Shown here: one piece after another, positions 1 through 10,375 of the stretch | How the letters are laid out: every line of letters starts with the position of its first letter | Numbering within the stretch: the stretch's first letter is position 1 | Assembly: GCA_028752905.1 (NCBI GenBank) | Contig: JAQNBH010000013.1 | Coordinates: 28,144,739-28,208,738 of the forward strand | Length of the DNA: 64,000 nt | DNA from: Cladorhizidae sp. MBARI D1340-BT2 | Taxonomy: Eukaryota > Porifera > Demospongiae > Poecilosclerida > Cladorhizidae | Direction: 5' to 3' | The notes under the pieces: generated by a model | The model's input: the letters and a program-made list of their open reading frames with translations, nothing else | Databases searched by the model: none | Told to the model about the DNA's origin: nothing | Translations under genes and position numbers: made by a program

Positions 1-3000
1 ACTCCAAGTTTGTCCCATCGATGAGGGAATGGGCCAGTTTGGTTCTGGACCCGTACTTGGTCGCCGACTCTGAGGGGCGTGAGTGGATGAGAGTGCTCTG
101 CCCACTTGTCCTGTTCGTTGGCACCTCGTCTGGCCATTGTGGCTTCCCGCTCGTCGAGTAGGCGATCCCAGTAGGCATGGACTTTGAGTTTGCCAGGGAT
201 GACGGGTAGCAGGTCCTTGATGGGCCTGGCGAATACAGCTATGGCCGGTGAGATCTTTGTGACTGGGTCCGGGGTGTTGCGGTAGGTCAGCATGGCTCTC
301 TGGAAGCGGTCGGTGTCGAGGTTGCCGTCGTCTCGCGTGTTGCCGGCTAGGACACGCTTGACAGTCTTGACCCCGATCTCCGCGCGAGCGTTGCTGTGGG
401 GGAACGCCACTGAGCAGAGTCGATGGTGAACGCCCCAGTCGGAGAGGAATTGACGTGTTACTGAAGCAGTAAATTCAGGACCCCCGTCCGTGGTGATATC
501 GTCGGGTATCCCGAATGTGACAAATATTGACCGTAGGTTAGAGGTGAGGCCGGTGGCGCCGTTGGTGGAGCGTTCCACGATGGGCCAGCCCGAAAAACGG
601 TCAACAATCACCACATAGGTGTGTCCCTTGTGGTGAAAATAATCGGCGCAGATGCTCTGAAATGGCCGTGTTGGCAGGGCAGGCTGCGTCGGTGGTAGAG
701 ATGCTTGGGAGGGCGACATCGTGTTGCACATGGTGCAAGTTGTCCTGTGGGCAGAGATGTCCGCTGCGATGCCTGGCCAGAAGATGGAGGCATCGGCTTT
801 TGCCATCATGAGGGTCGTCCCTTGATGGGCAGAGTGTAGGGCGTGTAGACAGTCGCTTCTCAGGGAGGAGGGTATAATCACACGGTCTTTGTATACAGCG
901 ACGCCGTCGGCAGAGTACAGGTGCGACCTGTGGACATGGAACATGCGAATTTCCTTGGGCACGTCGGCCTGCTTGTCTGGGAATCCTTCCTCGATGGCCG
1001 TAAGCAGGAGCTGCATGGCGTCATCAGAGGTAGTCTCCTCTTTGAGGCGTTGCCAGGTGATGGGCAGAGTTGAATGGAGTGTCGAGCACAGGGTGCTGAT
1101 TAGCTTCTCCTCGTCCGCGTCCCCGGACTGATCGACCGAGAGGCCGGCCATCAGTGTGAGGGGAATTCTTGAGGGTGGTGCCGAAACCGGGTCTGGTAGG
1201 GACATCCCGTGGGGTTTGTGTGAACCAGTTGGATACCGCGATAGGGCGTCAGATGTGCGGTTTCGCACACCGGGGATGTAAAGCATTGTGAATGCGAATT
1301 GGAGGGTTTTCTCCTTGAGATTTCTGAGTCGCGAGTTTGTTATGTCGGCCAGAGCTATATCCCCGAATATCTTTACTAGGGGTTTGTGGTCGACGGCAAC
1401 GTAGAGGTCGGTGCAGCCGAGGACAAAATGTCTGCATTTGTCCAGAGCTTCGGCCACAGCAAGGGCTTCGCCCTCGATGGCCGCGTATCGGGATTCCGCG
1501 TCATGCGTGAACCTTGAACCAACGAGGGTGATTCTCCAGCCGTCTTTGCAGCAGAATAGCTCCCTCTGTGGACATGTGCAGTGCTTTTGGAACATCCAAT
1601 AGCCTATCCCTGTCTTGCTCCAGTCTGTTGCGATGCATGTTGGTCTGTCCCTTTCGAATATCTCGACGCCGTGGTTGATTTGTTCCACGATAGTTTGTTT
1701 AGACTCCTCGAACGCTTCTTGGTGATCGGATGTCCAGTTGAACTTCGTGGCTGGCTTGAGCAGATCCCTGAAGGGGGCCATTGTGGCAGCGCGAGAGAAC
1801 GCATAGGCCACCTGGTTTACCAGGCCGAACCAGGATCTGACATCCGTGGTGGAGGCTGGGGTGGGGAACTCAGCAATGGCCTTGGTGAATTTCCGTGCGG
1901 GCTTGACCGTGGTTAAGCCGATCTCGAAGCCGGCGAATTCGACAGTGTCCTGTGCGAATACGAACTTGGATGGGTTTAGTGTTATCCCGTTTGCGCCGCA
2001 TCTGGTCAGCCAGGCAGCTGCGTCATGGAATGCCTGTTCGATGTCTGAGGACCAGATGAGCGTGTTGTCCACGCACTTCGTCTTGTTCTGTATGTCCTCT
2101 ATGATGCTGTCGAACCTGGCGGTGTAACCGTCCCCGGACGCCTTGTACCCTTGAGGGGCGGTTAGGTAGCGGTAGCGCCCCCAGGGTGTGATGAATGTTG
2201 TGAAGTGCGTGTCCTCCGGGTGAAGTGGAACGGAGTGGTAACCGTTCCACGCGTCGAACACCGACTTCTTCATTCCCTTGGGAACGCCGCGGGCCTGGTG
2301 GTAGGGTGACTTCGTGTGGTGAGTCTCCCTTGTGGCGTGGGCGTTGAGGGGTTGAAAATCAATGACGCGTCTCGGTTCCCCATTGGACTTCCCGACAATC
2401 AACATGCGGTGACACCAGGTGTCTGGTGTTCCAATGGGTACCTTTTCAATCACTCCGAGGCGTACATCACGGTCCAGGTGTTCCTTGACTGTAGCCTCCC
2501 AGTGCACGGGTACTGAAGCAGCCTTGTGTGCTGTGACAGGCGTGGCCTCCGGGTCAATGTTGAGCAGTAGGGGTGGGCTTGCCATCATGGGGAGTGTTTG
2601 GTGGGTGCACATATTGAATGTTGATGCCTTGAAGATAGTCCGTAGGTGCATTTCCAGGGCTCCCCTGTTTGCATCGGTGGCGGGGATAGGTAGCGGGATC
2701 GTACCTGATGGTGGAAGTGACCTCGTCGGACATCTGCATTCGCGTGGCTGCGTAGGACTTGGTGGCTCAGGCCGCTTGGGTAGAGTTATGTTAGATAGTG
2801 CTCCCACTGACGTCGATGGAAACCGGGGTGGTATGATGCCGAGGTCTGAGCAGGCTTCCCTGCTCAGGAACAGGCGCGTAACATTGGGGGTTACGTATAC
2901 CATCTGTTTGGTGGTTGCAGAGGAGTCCGGGAGGGAGAATTCCAGCAGTATCGCCCCCAGAAGCTTGATGCCACTCTTGTTGGCTGCCTGCATCTTCTGT

Positions 3001-4262
3001 GATACAGGGATGAGGTTGGACCTCGATATCCTGAGCTTGTGAAGGATGTGTGTCCCTGCCAGGCAGCTTTGGCATCCGGTGTCCGGCATGCCTTCAATGG
3101 AGCATTGAGTGCGCCGTGGTCGCTGATGGATCCTCAGCATGGCGTAATCGCTCGGGTGTAGTTTGGCCATCAGTTGCCTCGTGGGCTGGGGAAGGGATTG
3201 TCTCTTCACCCATCTGCCAGCAGTGCTGTCAAAAACGTGGTGGTCCAGGGTTTTATCTCCTATTGCCTCATGGGTGGAGATGTCGCATACATTGTTAAAA
3301 TTGTTAAAAATTGCGTTCTCAGTTACCTGAGTAGGTGTTGACTTAGACTTACATACCCTCTCAGAGTGATTGAGTTTTCCGCATTTTCCACACCTATGCC
3401 CGAATGCTTTGCATTCGGTGCTCCTTGTTGGGGGCGGAGGGTACTTGCCGTGTCCGGTCCTGCCGCAAAAATAGCACTTCTCGTCGCCTTCTTCCAGATC
3501 GGGCTGGGGTCTCCCTTGTCGTGGCAGCTTCTTGTATTTGCTTTTGAGGGCATTTACTGAGCTGTTCGGGTCCAGTTGTGTCACCGATGCCTTTGCTGCC
3601 TCCTTTGACTCGACGAATAGCATGGCTCTCTCCATGCTCAGGGGTTGGTTTGGCTCCCCGAGGAGGCCCTGCTTGATCTCGGGGTCTGCTAGCCCTGTAA
3701 TGAGGGCGTCCGCGACGTTTTCTTCGGTGTAGTCGACGATCAGGCTGCAAGTGCATGGCTTGCTGTATTGGCAAGTTGCTGCCTGTCCCCTCAACCGTGC
3801 TCCGAATGCACGCACGCTTTCCTCTCGGTCCTGTGACATGTTGTGAAGCCTGTCCCTGGCCACAGTGGGGTTTTCAATCCTGACGGCAAGTACCTTGATG
3901 GCCTTCATGATGTCACCGATCGGTAGCCCCGATAGGACCACGCCCCCATTGTTTCTTTGTAGGCCCTTCCTCAGGTCCTGGTCACAACATTCTAAGAGCT
4001 GGATTGCTCTGTCATCTCCTTCCACTCTCGTGGCCTTGAGGTAGTCCCCCCATCGTGACACGAAGTATAGCCAGTCCTGGCTGGTCCCTGCCGCCGATAT
4101 CGTGGGTCTCCTAACAGCCTCGACCTTTGATCGGTCTTTATTCCAGCCTTCGTGGTTGAGGAGGTGACCTTGCAGATGAGCAGCAGCCAGTACAGGGTTG
4201 GCCATCGCTCCCTCGGGTATCTGGTACCCACAACCATCGACAGGGCACTGTCTTTCACCCAT
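1..4262 (-). CDS. Ty3/gypsy Gag-Pol polyprotein, partial at C-terminus
   Basis: One frame is open from the ATG at 4260-4262 to the window edge (1,420 codons). An in-frame stop at 4281-4283 lies just upstream, so this ATG is the first possible start. Order seen: an N-terminal C2H2-like cluster (CPVDGC, then HLQGHLLNH); a Gag zinc region with CYFCGRTGH near residue 263 and a CCHC knuckle CGKCGKLNHSERVC from residue 291; an aspartic protease motif D394-T-G; reverse transcriptase, where the active-site box reads KCVDNTLIW (D732, N733), so the second catalytic aspartate of the family is asparagine; RNase H with ATDWSKTGIG (D880), a later E and a DHKPL box; an integrase zinc segment ending CTMC; and a catalytic core D1207, D1259, E1295 with exactly 35 residues between the last two. 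The visible end, TGPFPHRWDKLG, resembles a GPF/Y module. A fused gag-pol without a frameshift is common in animal elements of this kind. Integrase and protease look intact; RT is probably inactive. Confidence 0.93.
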   Translation of the reverse strand, partial: MGERQCPVDGCGYQIPEGAMANPVLAAAHLQGHLLNHEGWNKDRSKVEAVRRPTISAAGTSQDWLYFVSRWGDYLKATRVEGDDRAIQLLECCDQDLRKGLQRNNGGVVLSGLPIGDIMKAIKVLAVRIENPTVARDRLHNMSQDREESVRAFGARLRGQAATCQYSKPCTCSLIVDYTEENVADALITGLADPEIKQGLLGEPNQPLSMERAMLFVESKEAAKASVTQLDPNSSVNALKSKYKKLPRQGRPQPDLEEGDEKCYFCGRTGHGKYPPPPTRSTECKAFGHRCGKCGKLNHSERVCKSKSTPTQVTENAIFNNFNNVCDISTHEAIGDKTLDHHVFDSTAGRWVKRQSLPQPTRQLMAKLHPSDYAMLRIHQRPRRTQCSIEGMPDTGCQSCLAGTHILHKLRISRSNLIPVSQKMQAANKSGIKLLGAILLEFSLPDSSATTKQMVYVTPNVTRLFLSREACSDLGIIPPRFPSTSVGALSNITLPKRPEPPSPTQPRECRCPTRSLPPSGTIPLPIPATDANRGALEMHLRTIFKASTFNMCTHQTLPMMASPPLLLNIDPEATPVTAHKAASVPVHWEATVKEHLDRDVRLGVIEKVPIGTPDTWCHRMLIVGKSNGEPRRVIDFQPLNAHATRETHHTKSPYHQARGVPKGMKKSVFDAWNGYHSVPLHPEDTHFTTFITPWGRYRYLTAPQGYKASGDGYTARFDSIIEDIQNKTKCVDNTLIWSSDIEQAFHDAAAWLTRCGANGITLNPSKFVFAQDTVEFAGFEIGLTTVKPARKFTKAIAEFPTPASTTDVRSWFGLVNQVAYAFSRAATMAPFRDLLKPATKFNWTSDHQEAFEESKQTIVEQINHGVEIFERDRPTCIATDWSKTGIGYWMFQKHCTCPQRELFCCKDGWRITLVGSRFTHDAESRYAAIEGEALAVAEALDKCRHFVLGCTDLYVAVDHKPLVKIFGDIALADITNSRLRNLKEKTLQFAFTMLYIPGVRNRTSDALSRYPTGSHKPHGMSLPDPVSAPPSRIPLTLMAGLSVDQSGDADEEKLISTLCSTLHSTLPITWQRLKEETTSDDAMQLLLTAIEEGFPDKQADVPKEIRMFHVHRSHLYSADGVAVYKDRVIIPSSLRSDCLHALHSAHQGTTLMMAKADASIFWPGIAADISAHRTTCTMCNTMSPSQASLPPTQPALPTRPFQSICADYFHHKGHTYVVIVDRFSGWPIVERSTNGATGLTSNLRSIFVTFGIPDDITTDGGPEFTASVTRQFLSDWGVHHRLCSVAFPHSNARAEIGVKTVKRVLAGNTRDDGNLDTDRFQRAMLTYRNTPDPVTKISPAIAVFARPIKDLLPVIPGKLKVHAYWDRLLDEREATMARRGANEQDKWAEHSHPLTPLRVGDQVRVQNQTGPFPHRWDKLG

Positions 4263-4310
4263 GCCTCGCGGAGGTGGGCGCTAATTGGAGAATTGCTTGG
4301 CTTGACAGAT

Positions 4311-4328
4311 ACTAGACTCAGGTCGCCA
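4311..4328 (-). other. Candidate tRNA primer-binding site of the retrotransposon
   Basis: On the minus strand the sequence TGGCGACCTGAGTCTAGT begins with TGG, as expected for pairing with the CCA end of a tRNA. It sits 66 nt ahead of the polyprotein ATG, a usual place for a Ty3/gypsy site. The tRNA is not identified and the LTR end next to it is not canonical, so this is an inference from position and the TGG start. Confidence 0.4.
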
Positions 4329-4670
4329 GGTACTATATAACTAGACTACAAATGATCTAGATAGGCGATTATTTCGTGCATAGATAAGATCCACGATCTA
4401 TTTGTTCCCCGATTCAACAAGATGTAAAGGTAGTATCACCAGAAAACAATGCACGAAATAATGATCTATATTATTGTGTGCATGCGCGTACATGTAGGTA
4501 TTGGCGTGTGGGTAAAGGGTCCTTGTTCATTAGGTAAAGGGTCTCTGATCCCATAATTAGCTACATCAAGTCCTCACAGATGACCTGATCAGATACAGCA
4601 TGTTAAGCGTGCCTTCTTAACTAGAGTGGACTGAAAGGTAGCAGGTTATTAGCTAAGTCTGAATGTAGGA
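4329..4670. other. Possible 5' LTR region of the retrotransposon with an inverted repeat
   Basis: This gene-free stretch lies immediately upstream of the primer-binding-site candidate on the element's strand, so it should contain the 5' LTR, but no second LTR is in the window to confirm its limits. Two 21-nt segments, 4361-4381 and 4449-4469, are inverted copies of each other with three mismatches. No coding signal is visible. Confidence 0.35.
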
Positions 4671-7245
4671 GTCATGGCTGTAGTTAGCTATTAGCCTGGC
4701 TCTAGTGTATAGGCATGGATATAGTCATGGCTGTAGTTAGCTATTAGCCTGGCTCTAGTGTATAGGCATGGATATAGTCATGGCTGTAGTTAGCTATTAG
4801 CCTGGCTCTAGTGTATAGGCATGGATATAGTCATGGCTGTAGTTAGCTATTAGCCTGGCTCTAGTGTGTAGGCATGGATATAGTCATGGCTGTAGTTAGC
4901 TATTAGCCTGGCTCTAGTGTATAAGCATGGATATAGTCATGGCTGTAGTTAGCTATTAGCCTGGCTCTAGTGTATAGGCATGGATATAGTCATGGCTGTA
5001 GTTAGCTATTAGCCTGGCTCTAGTGTATAGGCATGGATATAGTCATGGCTGTAGTTAGCTATTAGCCTGGCTCTAGTGTATAGGCATGGATATAGTCATG
5101 GCTGTAGTTAGCTATTAGCCTGGCTCTAGTGTATAGGCATGGATATAGTCATGGCTGTAGTTAGCTATTAGCCTGGCTCTAGTGTATAAGCATGGATATA
5201 GTCATGGCTGTAGTTAGCTATTAGCCTGGCTCTAGTGTATAGGCATGGATATAGTCATGGCTGTAGTTAGCTATTAGCCTGGCTCTAGTGTATAAGCATG
5301 GATATAGTCATGGCTGTAGTTAGCTATTAGCCTGGCTCTAGTGTATAGGCATGGATATAGTCATGGCTGTAGTTAGCTATTAGCCTGGCTCTAGTGTATA
5401 GGCATGGATATAGTCATGGCTGTAGTTAGCTATTAGCCTGGCTCTAGTGTATAGGCATGGATATAGTCATGGCTGTAGTTAGCTATTAGCCTGGCTCTAG
5501 TGTATAGGCATGGATATAGTCATGGCTGTAGTTAGCTATTAGCCTGGCTCTAGTGTGTAGGCATGGATATAGTCATAGCTGTAGTTAGCTATTAGCCTGG
5601 CTCTAGTGTATAGGCATGGATATAGTCATGGCTGTAGTTAGCTATTAGCCTGGCTCTAGTGTATAAGCATGGATATAGTCATGGCTGTAGTTAGCTATTA
5701 GCCTGGCTCTAGTGTATAGGCATGGATATAGTCATGGCTGTAGTTAGCTATTAGCCTGTCTCTAGTTTATAGGCATGGATATAGTCATGGCTGTAGTTAG
5801 CTATTAGCCTGGCTCTAGTGTATAGGCATGGATATAGTCATGGCTGTAGTTAGCTATTAGCCTGGCTCTAGTGTATAGGCATGGATATAGTCATGGCTGT
5901 AGTTAGCTATTAGCCTGGCTCTAGTGTATAGGCATGGATATAGTCATGGCTGTAGTTAGCTATTAGCCCGGCTCTAGTGTATAGGCATGGATATAGTCAT
6001 GGCTGTAGTTAGCTATTAGCCTGGCTCTAGTGTATAAGCATGGATATAGTCATGGCTGTAGTTAGCTATTAGCCTGGCTCTAGTGTATAGGCATGGATAT
6101 AGTCATGGCTGTAGTTAGCTATTAGCCTGGCTCTAGTGTATAAGCATGGATATAGTCATGGCTGTAGTTAGCTATTAGCCTGGCTCTAGTGTATAGGCAT
6201 GGATATAGTCATGGCTGTAGTTAGCTATTAGCCTGGCTCTAGTGTATAGGCATGGATATAGTCATGGCTGTAGTTAGCTATTAGCCTGGCTCTCGTGTAT
6301 AGGCATGGATATAGTCATGGCTGTAGTTAGCTATTAGCCTGGCTCTAGTGTATAGGCATGGATATAGTCATGGCTGTAGTTAGCTATTAGCCTGGCTCTA
6401 GTGTATAGGCATGGATATAGTCATGGCTGTAGTTAGCTATTAGCCTGGCTCTAGTGTATAGGCATGGATATAGTCATGGCTGTAGTTAGCTATTAGCCTG
6501 GCTCTAGTGTATAAGCATGGATATAGTCATGGCTGTAGTTAGCTATTAGCCTGGCTCTAGTGTATAAGCATGGATATAGTCATGGCTGTAGTTAGCTATT
6601 AGCCTGGCTCTAGTGTATAGGCATGGATATAGTCATGGCTGTAGTTAGCTATTAGCCTGGCTCTAGTGTGTAGGCATGGATATAGTCATGGCTGTAGTTG
6701 GCTATTAGCCTGGCTCTAGTGTATAGGCATGGATATAGTCATGGCTGTAGTTAGCTATTAGCCTGGCTCTAGTGTATAGGCATGGATATAGTCATGGCTG
6801 TAGTTAGCTATTAGCCTGGCTCTAGTGTATAGGCATGGATATAGTCATGGCTGTAGTTAGCTATTAGCCTGGCTCTAGTGTATAAGCATGGATATAGTCA
6901 TGGCTGTAGTTAGCTATTAGCCTGGCTCTAGTGTATAAGCATGGATATAGTCATGGCTGTAGTTAGCTATTAGCCTGGCTCTAGTGTATAGGCATGGATA
7001 TAGTCATGGCTGTAGTTAGCTATTAGCCTGGCTCTAGTGTGTAGGCATGGATATAGTCATGGCTGTAGTTGGCTATTAGCCTGGCTCTAGTGTATAGGCA
7101 TGGATATAGTCATGGCTGTAGTTAGCTATTAGCCTGGCTCTAGTGTATAGGCATGGATATAGTCATGGCTGTAGTTAGCTATTAGCCTGGCTCTAGTGTA
7201 TAGGCATGGATATAGTCATGGCTGTAGTTAGCTATTAGCCTGGCT
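4671..7245. repeat. 53-bp satellite array, about 48.6 copies
   Basis: The unit contains GTCATGGCTGTAGTTAGC followed by TATTAGCCTGGCTCTAGTG; successive GTCATGGCTG starts are 53 bp apart. Most copies differ only at a few sites (TATAGG/TATAAG/TGTAGG). A rare GTTGGC variant occurs twice, 371 bp apart (6691 and 7062), with matching neighbours, which shows a seven-unit higher-order duplication. All frames carry stops, so it is noncoding. Confidence 0.97.
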
Positions 7246-7351
7246 AAACCTTGGATGAGGCACTTCAGTCCTACATGCCTGCCATAACCGAGACTCTCTA
7301 ATCATGAGATTTTTGCATGATATTATTTGAATCTAAATCGAGATTTTCCAT

Positions 7352-7795
7352 GGCATAATACACTGACTAATAGTATACTATCCATAACTAACTAATAGTA
7401 TGCTATCCATAATACACTGACTAATAGTATACCATCCATAACACACTGACTAATAGTATACTATCCATAATACACTGACTAATAGTATACTATCCATAAC
7501 TAACTAATAGTATGCTATCCATAATACACTGACTAATAGTATACCATCCATAACACACTGACTAATAGTATACTATCCATAATACACTGACTAATAGTAT
7601 ACTATCCATAACTAACTAATAGTATGCTATCCATAATACACTGACTAATAGTATACCATCCATAACACACTGACTAATAGTATACTATCCATAATACACT
7701 GACTAATAGTATACTATCCATAACTAACTATTAGTATACTATCCATAATACACAGACTAATAGTATACTATCCATAAAATACACTGACTAGTAGT
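7352..7795. repeat. 112-bp higher-order repeat of about 28-bp subunits
   Basis: Subunits read like CTAATAGTATACTATCCATAA with short variable linkers. The variant TGCTATCC recurs at 7401, 7513 and 7625, exactly 112 bp apart, so four subunits make one higher-order unit, repeated about 3.5 times. It is AT-rich and noncoding. Confidence 0.93.
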
Positions 7796-8499
7796 TAGCA
7801 TGCGGAGTAATGCACGTGCTCACATGCTCCAGCACATATCGCTAATTAATAGTTATAAAAAATATTAAAAAAATTTAAATAAACTTTCAGAAAGAGAAGG
7901 AAGGAAGGCAGAGGTTAACCCTCTCTCTGCCAACTTTATAGCGGCAAACTGAATCACATAAAACCAGTAGATGAGAAATGTCCCTAGCAACCATATATCA
8001 CTAGATTGCCCATGAGTTGACCAACCTTGTGCTGAAATTTAGTAGCCTAGCAACTAAACCACAAAACATTAATATGTTAATACATACTTCATTATTTGAC
8101 AGAACCAGTGGGGCATACAGAGTTCAAGTCTGAGGCAGAACTTGTCCCAGAGGGATATCATATTATTTAGCTACATACATAGCTATACAAAATCATAATA
8201 GCTAGAGATAGGTATAATATCAACCTTGCTCTATTTTTTATTATTGTATATCCATACTTAGCTTTAGCTATCCATGAAAATTCTTCCATTGTTCTAGCTA
8301 TCGGACTACATCTATACCTACCTTGAAACTGATCTCCTGAATCACCGTCTATATTCTTCCTTAGGAAGTTATACTTCGTTTATTAATAAAACCCTTTCCA
8401 CCTTTTTCGGAAAAATTTGAACGGATGATCATTTTTTTTGCTGTTTGTTGGTTGCTGTTGGTTGCTGTCCACTTTCTACCTCTAGACACTTATGGTGGT
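7796..8499. other. AT-rich sequence without recognised gene
   Basis: I see no exon with paired splice sites, no long frame and no tandem repeat here. It lies between two arrays, upstream of the first SUCO-like exon, so it is probably intronic. Confidence 0.5.
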
Positions 8500-8790
8500 G
8501 AGTGGGGTAAGAAGTGAGAAGGACAGAGCCAGTAAGAGAAGATAGAAAGATGGAGGATAAGAAATGGAAGGACAGAGCTAGGAAGAGAAGGGAGAAAGAT
8601 GGAGGGTAAGAAATGAGAAGGACAGAGCTAGGAAGAGAAGAAAGAAAGATGGAGGGTAAGAAATGAGAAGGACAGAGCTAGGAAGAGAAGAAAGAAGATG
8701 GAAGGTAAGAAATGAGAAGGACAGAGCTAGGAAGAGAAGAGAGAAAGATGGAGGATAAGAAATGAGAAGGACAGAGCTAGGAGGAGTGCT
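8500..8790. repeat. 50-bp purine-rich minisatellite, about 6 copies
   Basis: The unit contains AGAAATGAGAAGGACAGAGC and a GGAAGAGAAG stretch; GATGG starts at 8598 and 8648 give a 50-bp period. The plus strand is almost pure purine, which makes the minus strand an open pyrimidine-rich frame without meaning. Confidence 0.92.
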
Positions 8791-9102
8791 ATATAAGTGC
8801 AGCTGAGCGTGAGAGTGCTCCCTTGCCACAGCAAAGGAAACAACCACCTGCAATGCTGGCCCTCTGGCCAGGACAGGAATTAAATTCCTTTTCTCTCCAC
8901 CTCACTATCACTCACCAAATAATTATTTTCTATGACATGTAGTTGAGTTTTCCCCAAAGTTCATTCATGACCTTGAGGTGTGCCAAAGTCCACTTTTGCA
9001 TGAGATTAACACCTGGCTTACTTTTACGTGGGCGATTAGTCTGGTACAGGATCACCTAATTCATATACACACTTCTGTGTGCATGTCCACTGACATCTGC
9101 AG
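8791..9102 (+). other. Intron end upstream of SUCO-like exon, with 3' splice site
   Basis: The segment ends in CTGACATCTGCAG, a good 3' splice site (AG at 9101-9102) directly ahead of coding sequence. No preceding SUN-domain exon is recognisable between here and 4330, so the upstream exons of the gene must lie to the left of the window or be missed. Confidence 0.55.
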
Positions 9103-9280
9103 GTGGAGATGGTCTCGCACTATGGCCAGGAGCACTTCTGCCCTTTAAGTCTCCTTCGTGTGCTGGGTGCGTCCATGATGGAAGTGTACGAAGAGTCGCG
9201 TCATGTGGCCTCAGGGACCACGCCTCCTCCTGTTGCCCTCCCTCCCAACGCCCTGCCACCCAGCGAGGGCTTCGGAGAAG
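9103..9280 (+). CDS. SUCO: SUCO-like gene, exon with the end of the SUN domain
   Basis: The 178-nt exon (AG before 9103, GT at 9281) encodes 59 codons plus one base. The protein starts [20 protein letters not shown], followed by [10 protein letters not shown] stretch of this form (SHYG.EH.CPLSL.RV.G.SM.E.YEE) is the C-terminal edge of the SUN domain in the SUCO/Slp1 branch, ER and nuclear-envelope membrane proteins involved in protein folding and, in mammals, ossification. A proline-rich tail follows. The frame stays open to 9552 past the donor, but the similarity stops at the donor. The exon ends in phase 1, matching the exon at 46104. Upstream exons are not in the window. SUN1/2-type proteins have a different end to the domain, so I prefer SUCO. 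Confidence 0.82.
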
Positions 9281-9609
9281 GTAGGAATATTCCTGTCGTG
9301 GGTTTCAACATTTTAGGGCAATTGTCTGGTCTACATTGTGTGTTGTTTTGGCGGTGCGTAATAACTAAGTCAGAACTGCTTCTCTATTGGACAAGGTTAG
9401 TGGGATGGTACCCTGCGGCTTACTTTGGGCACTTGGGATGTGTGTGGGTGTGTGGGGGGGGGAGGGGGATTGGAGTTGGTTTACCTGCGCTCCATTCACC
9501 CTATAATTTCACGAACCCTGATTTGGTTTACCTAGAATCCATTGTTCTTTGATTTAGAATTTCTCTCAGCGAACTATCAGCCGATGGAGTAGAATGCACA
9601 GCCCCTTTC

Positions 9610-9685
9610 AATGGCAACTTAAATATTTGTCTCTCTCAACGTTTCGGCTAGACACTGTAGCCTTCACTGTGTATAATGAGATGCT
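9610..9685 (-). ncRNA. Hammerhead-like hairpin remnant (degenerate)
   Basis: On the minus strand the segment reads GAAGGCTACAGTGTCTAGCC, then GAAACGTTGAG. GGCTA pairs with TAGCC, and the following GAAACGT matches the other two members at 11542 and 58322, as does a downstream AAGTTG. The CTGATGA side of a hammerhead core is not preserved (CAGTGAA), so this copy is at best a dead relic of a dispersed element. Confidence 0.4.
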
Positions 9686-9728
9686 AAGACTTGCGTGAGT
9701 TTGATGTATAGCTAGTTGTCCACCGTTT

Positions 9729-9779
9729 GATGAGACCACACCCTGATGAGACCACACCCTGATGAGACCACACCCTGGC
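9729..9779. repeat. 16-bp direct repeat, three copies
   Basis: GATGAGACCACACCCT is repeated three times without change. It is too short to interpret further. Confidence 0.9.
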
Positions 9780-10013
9780 ACATGTTGATGCACGTGACAG
9801 GATGTAGCAGCTATGAGGGGGCGGAGCTGGAAGGGAAATTAAAAATAAATTATTATTATGACATGCATAATAAGCACTACTGGTAACTATATGTTAGTTG
9901 TATATGTATGTATAATTAGATATCGTAATTCTAGAACCCTTCCTCATTATCTTGGTGGGTGGGGGGGGGAGGGGTCTGATGAAGTTAAAAAAAAAAGGGA
10001 AAATATTTGGATG

Positions 10014-10375
<362 letters not shown>

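Larger units (their letters stand above)
1..4330 (-). mobile_element. Ty3/gypsy-type LTR retrotransposon, 5' and central part
   Basis: The minus strand carries, in element order, a primer-binding-site-like sequence, a short leader and one continuous gag-protease-RT-RNase H-integrase frame. The domain order with integrase last is that of Ty3/gypsy (Metaviridae). The element leaves the window on the left just after the chromodomain-less GPY/F-like end of integrase, so the 3' LTR is not visible and the 5' LTR cannot be delimited. It lies antisense to the SUCO-like exons that begin at 9103. The intact 4.26-kb frame suggests a young copy, but the RT active site is altered (see the CDS). Confidence 0.9.

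Noticed and set aside
3394..3774. 126-codon minus frame and other short frames on both strands within 600-4340
   Set aside because: They overlap the single gag-pol frame in other registers and carry no domains.
9281..9552. Extension of the SUN-domain frame to 9552
   Set aside because: Similarity and coding character stop at a GTAGGA donor; the rest contains a G homopolymer and does not resemble protein.
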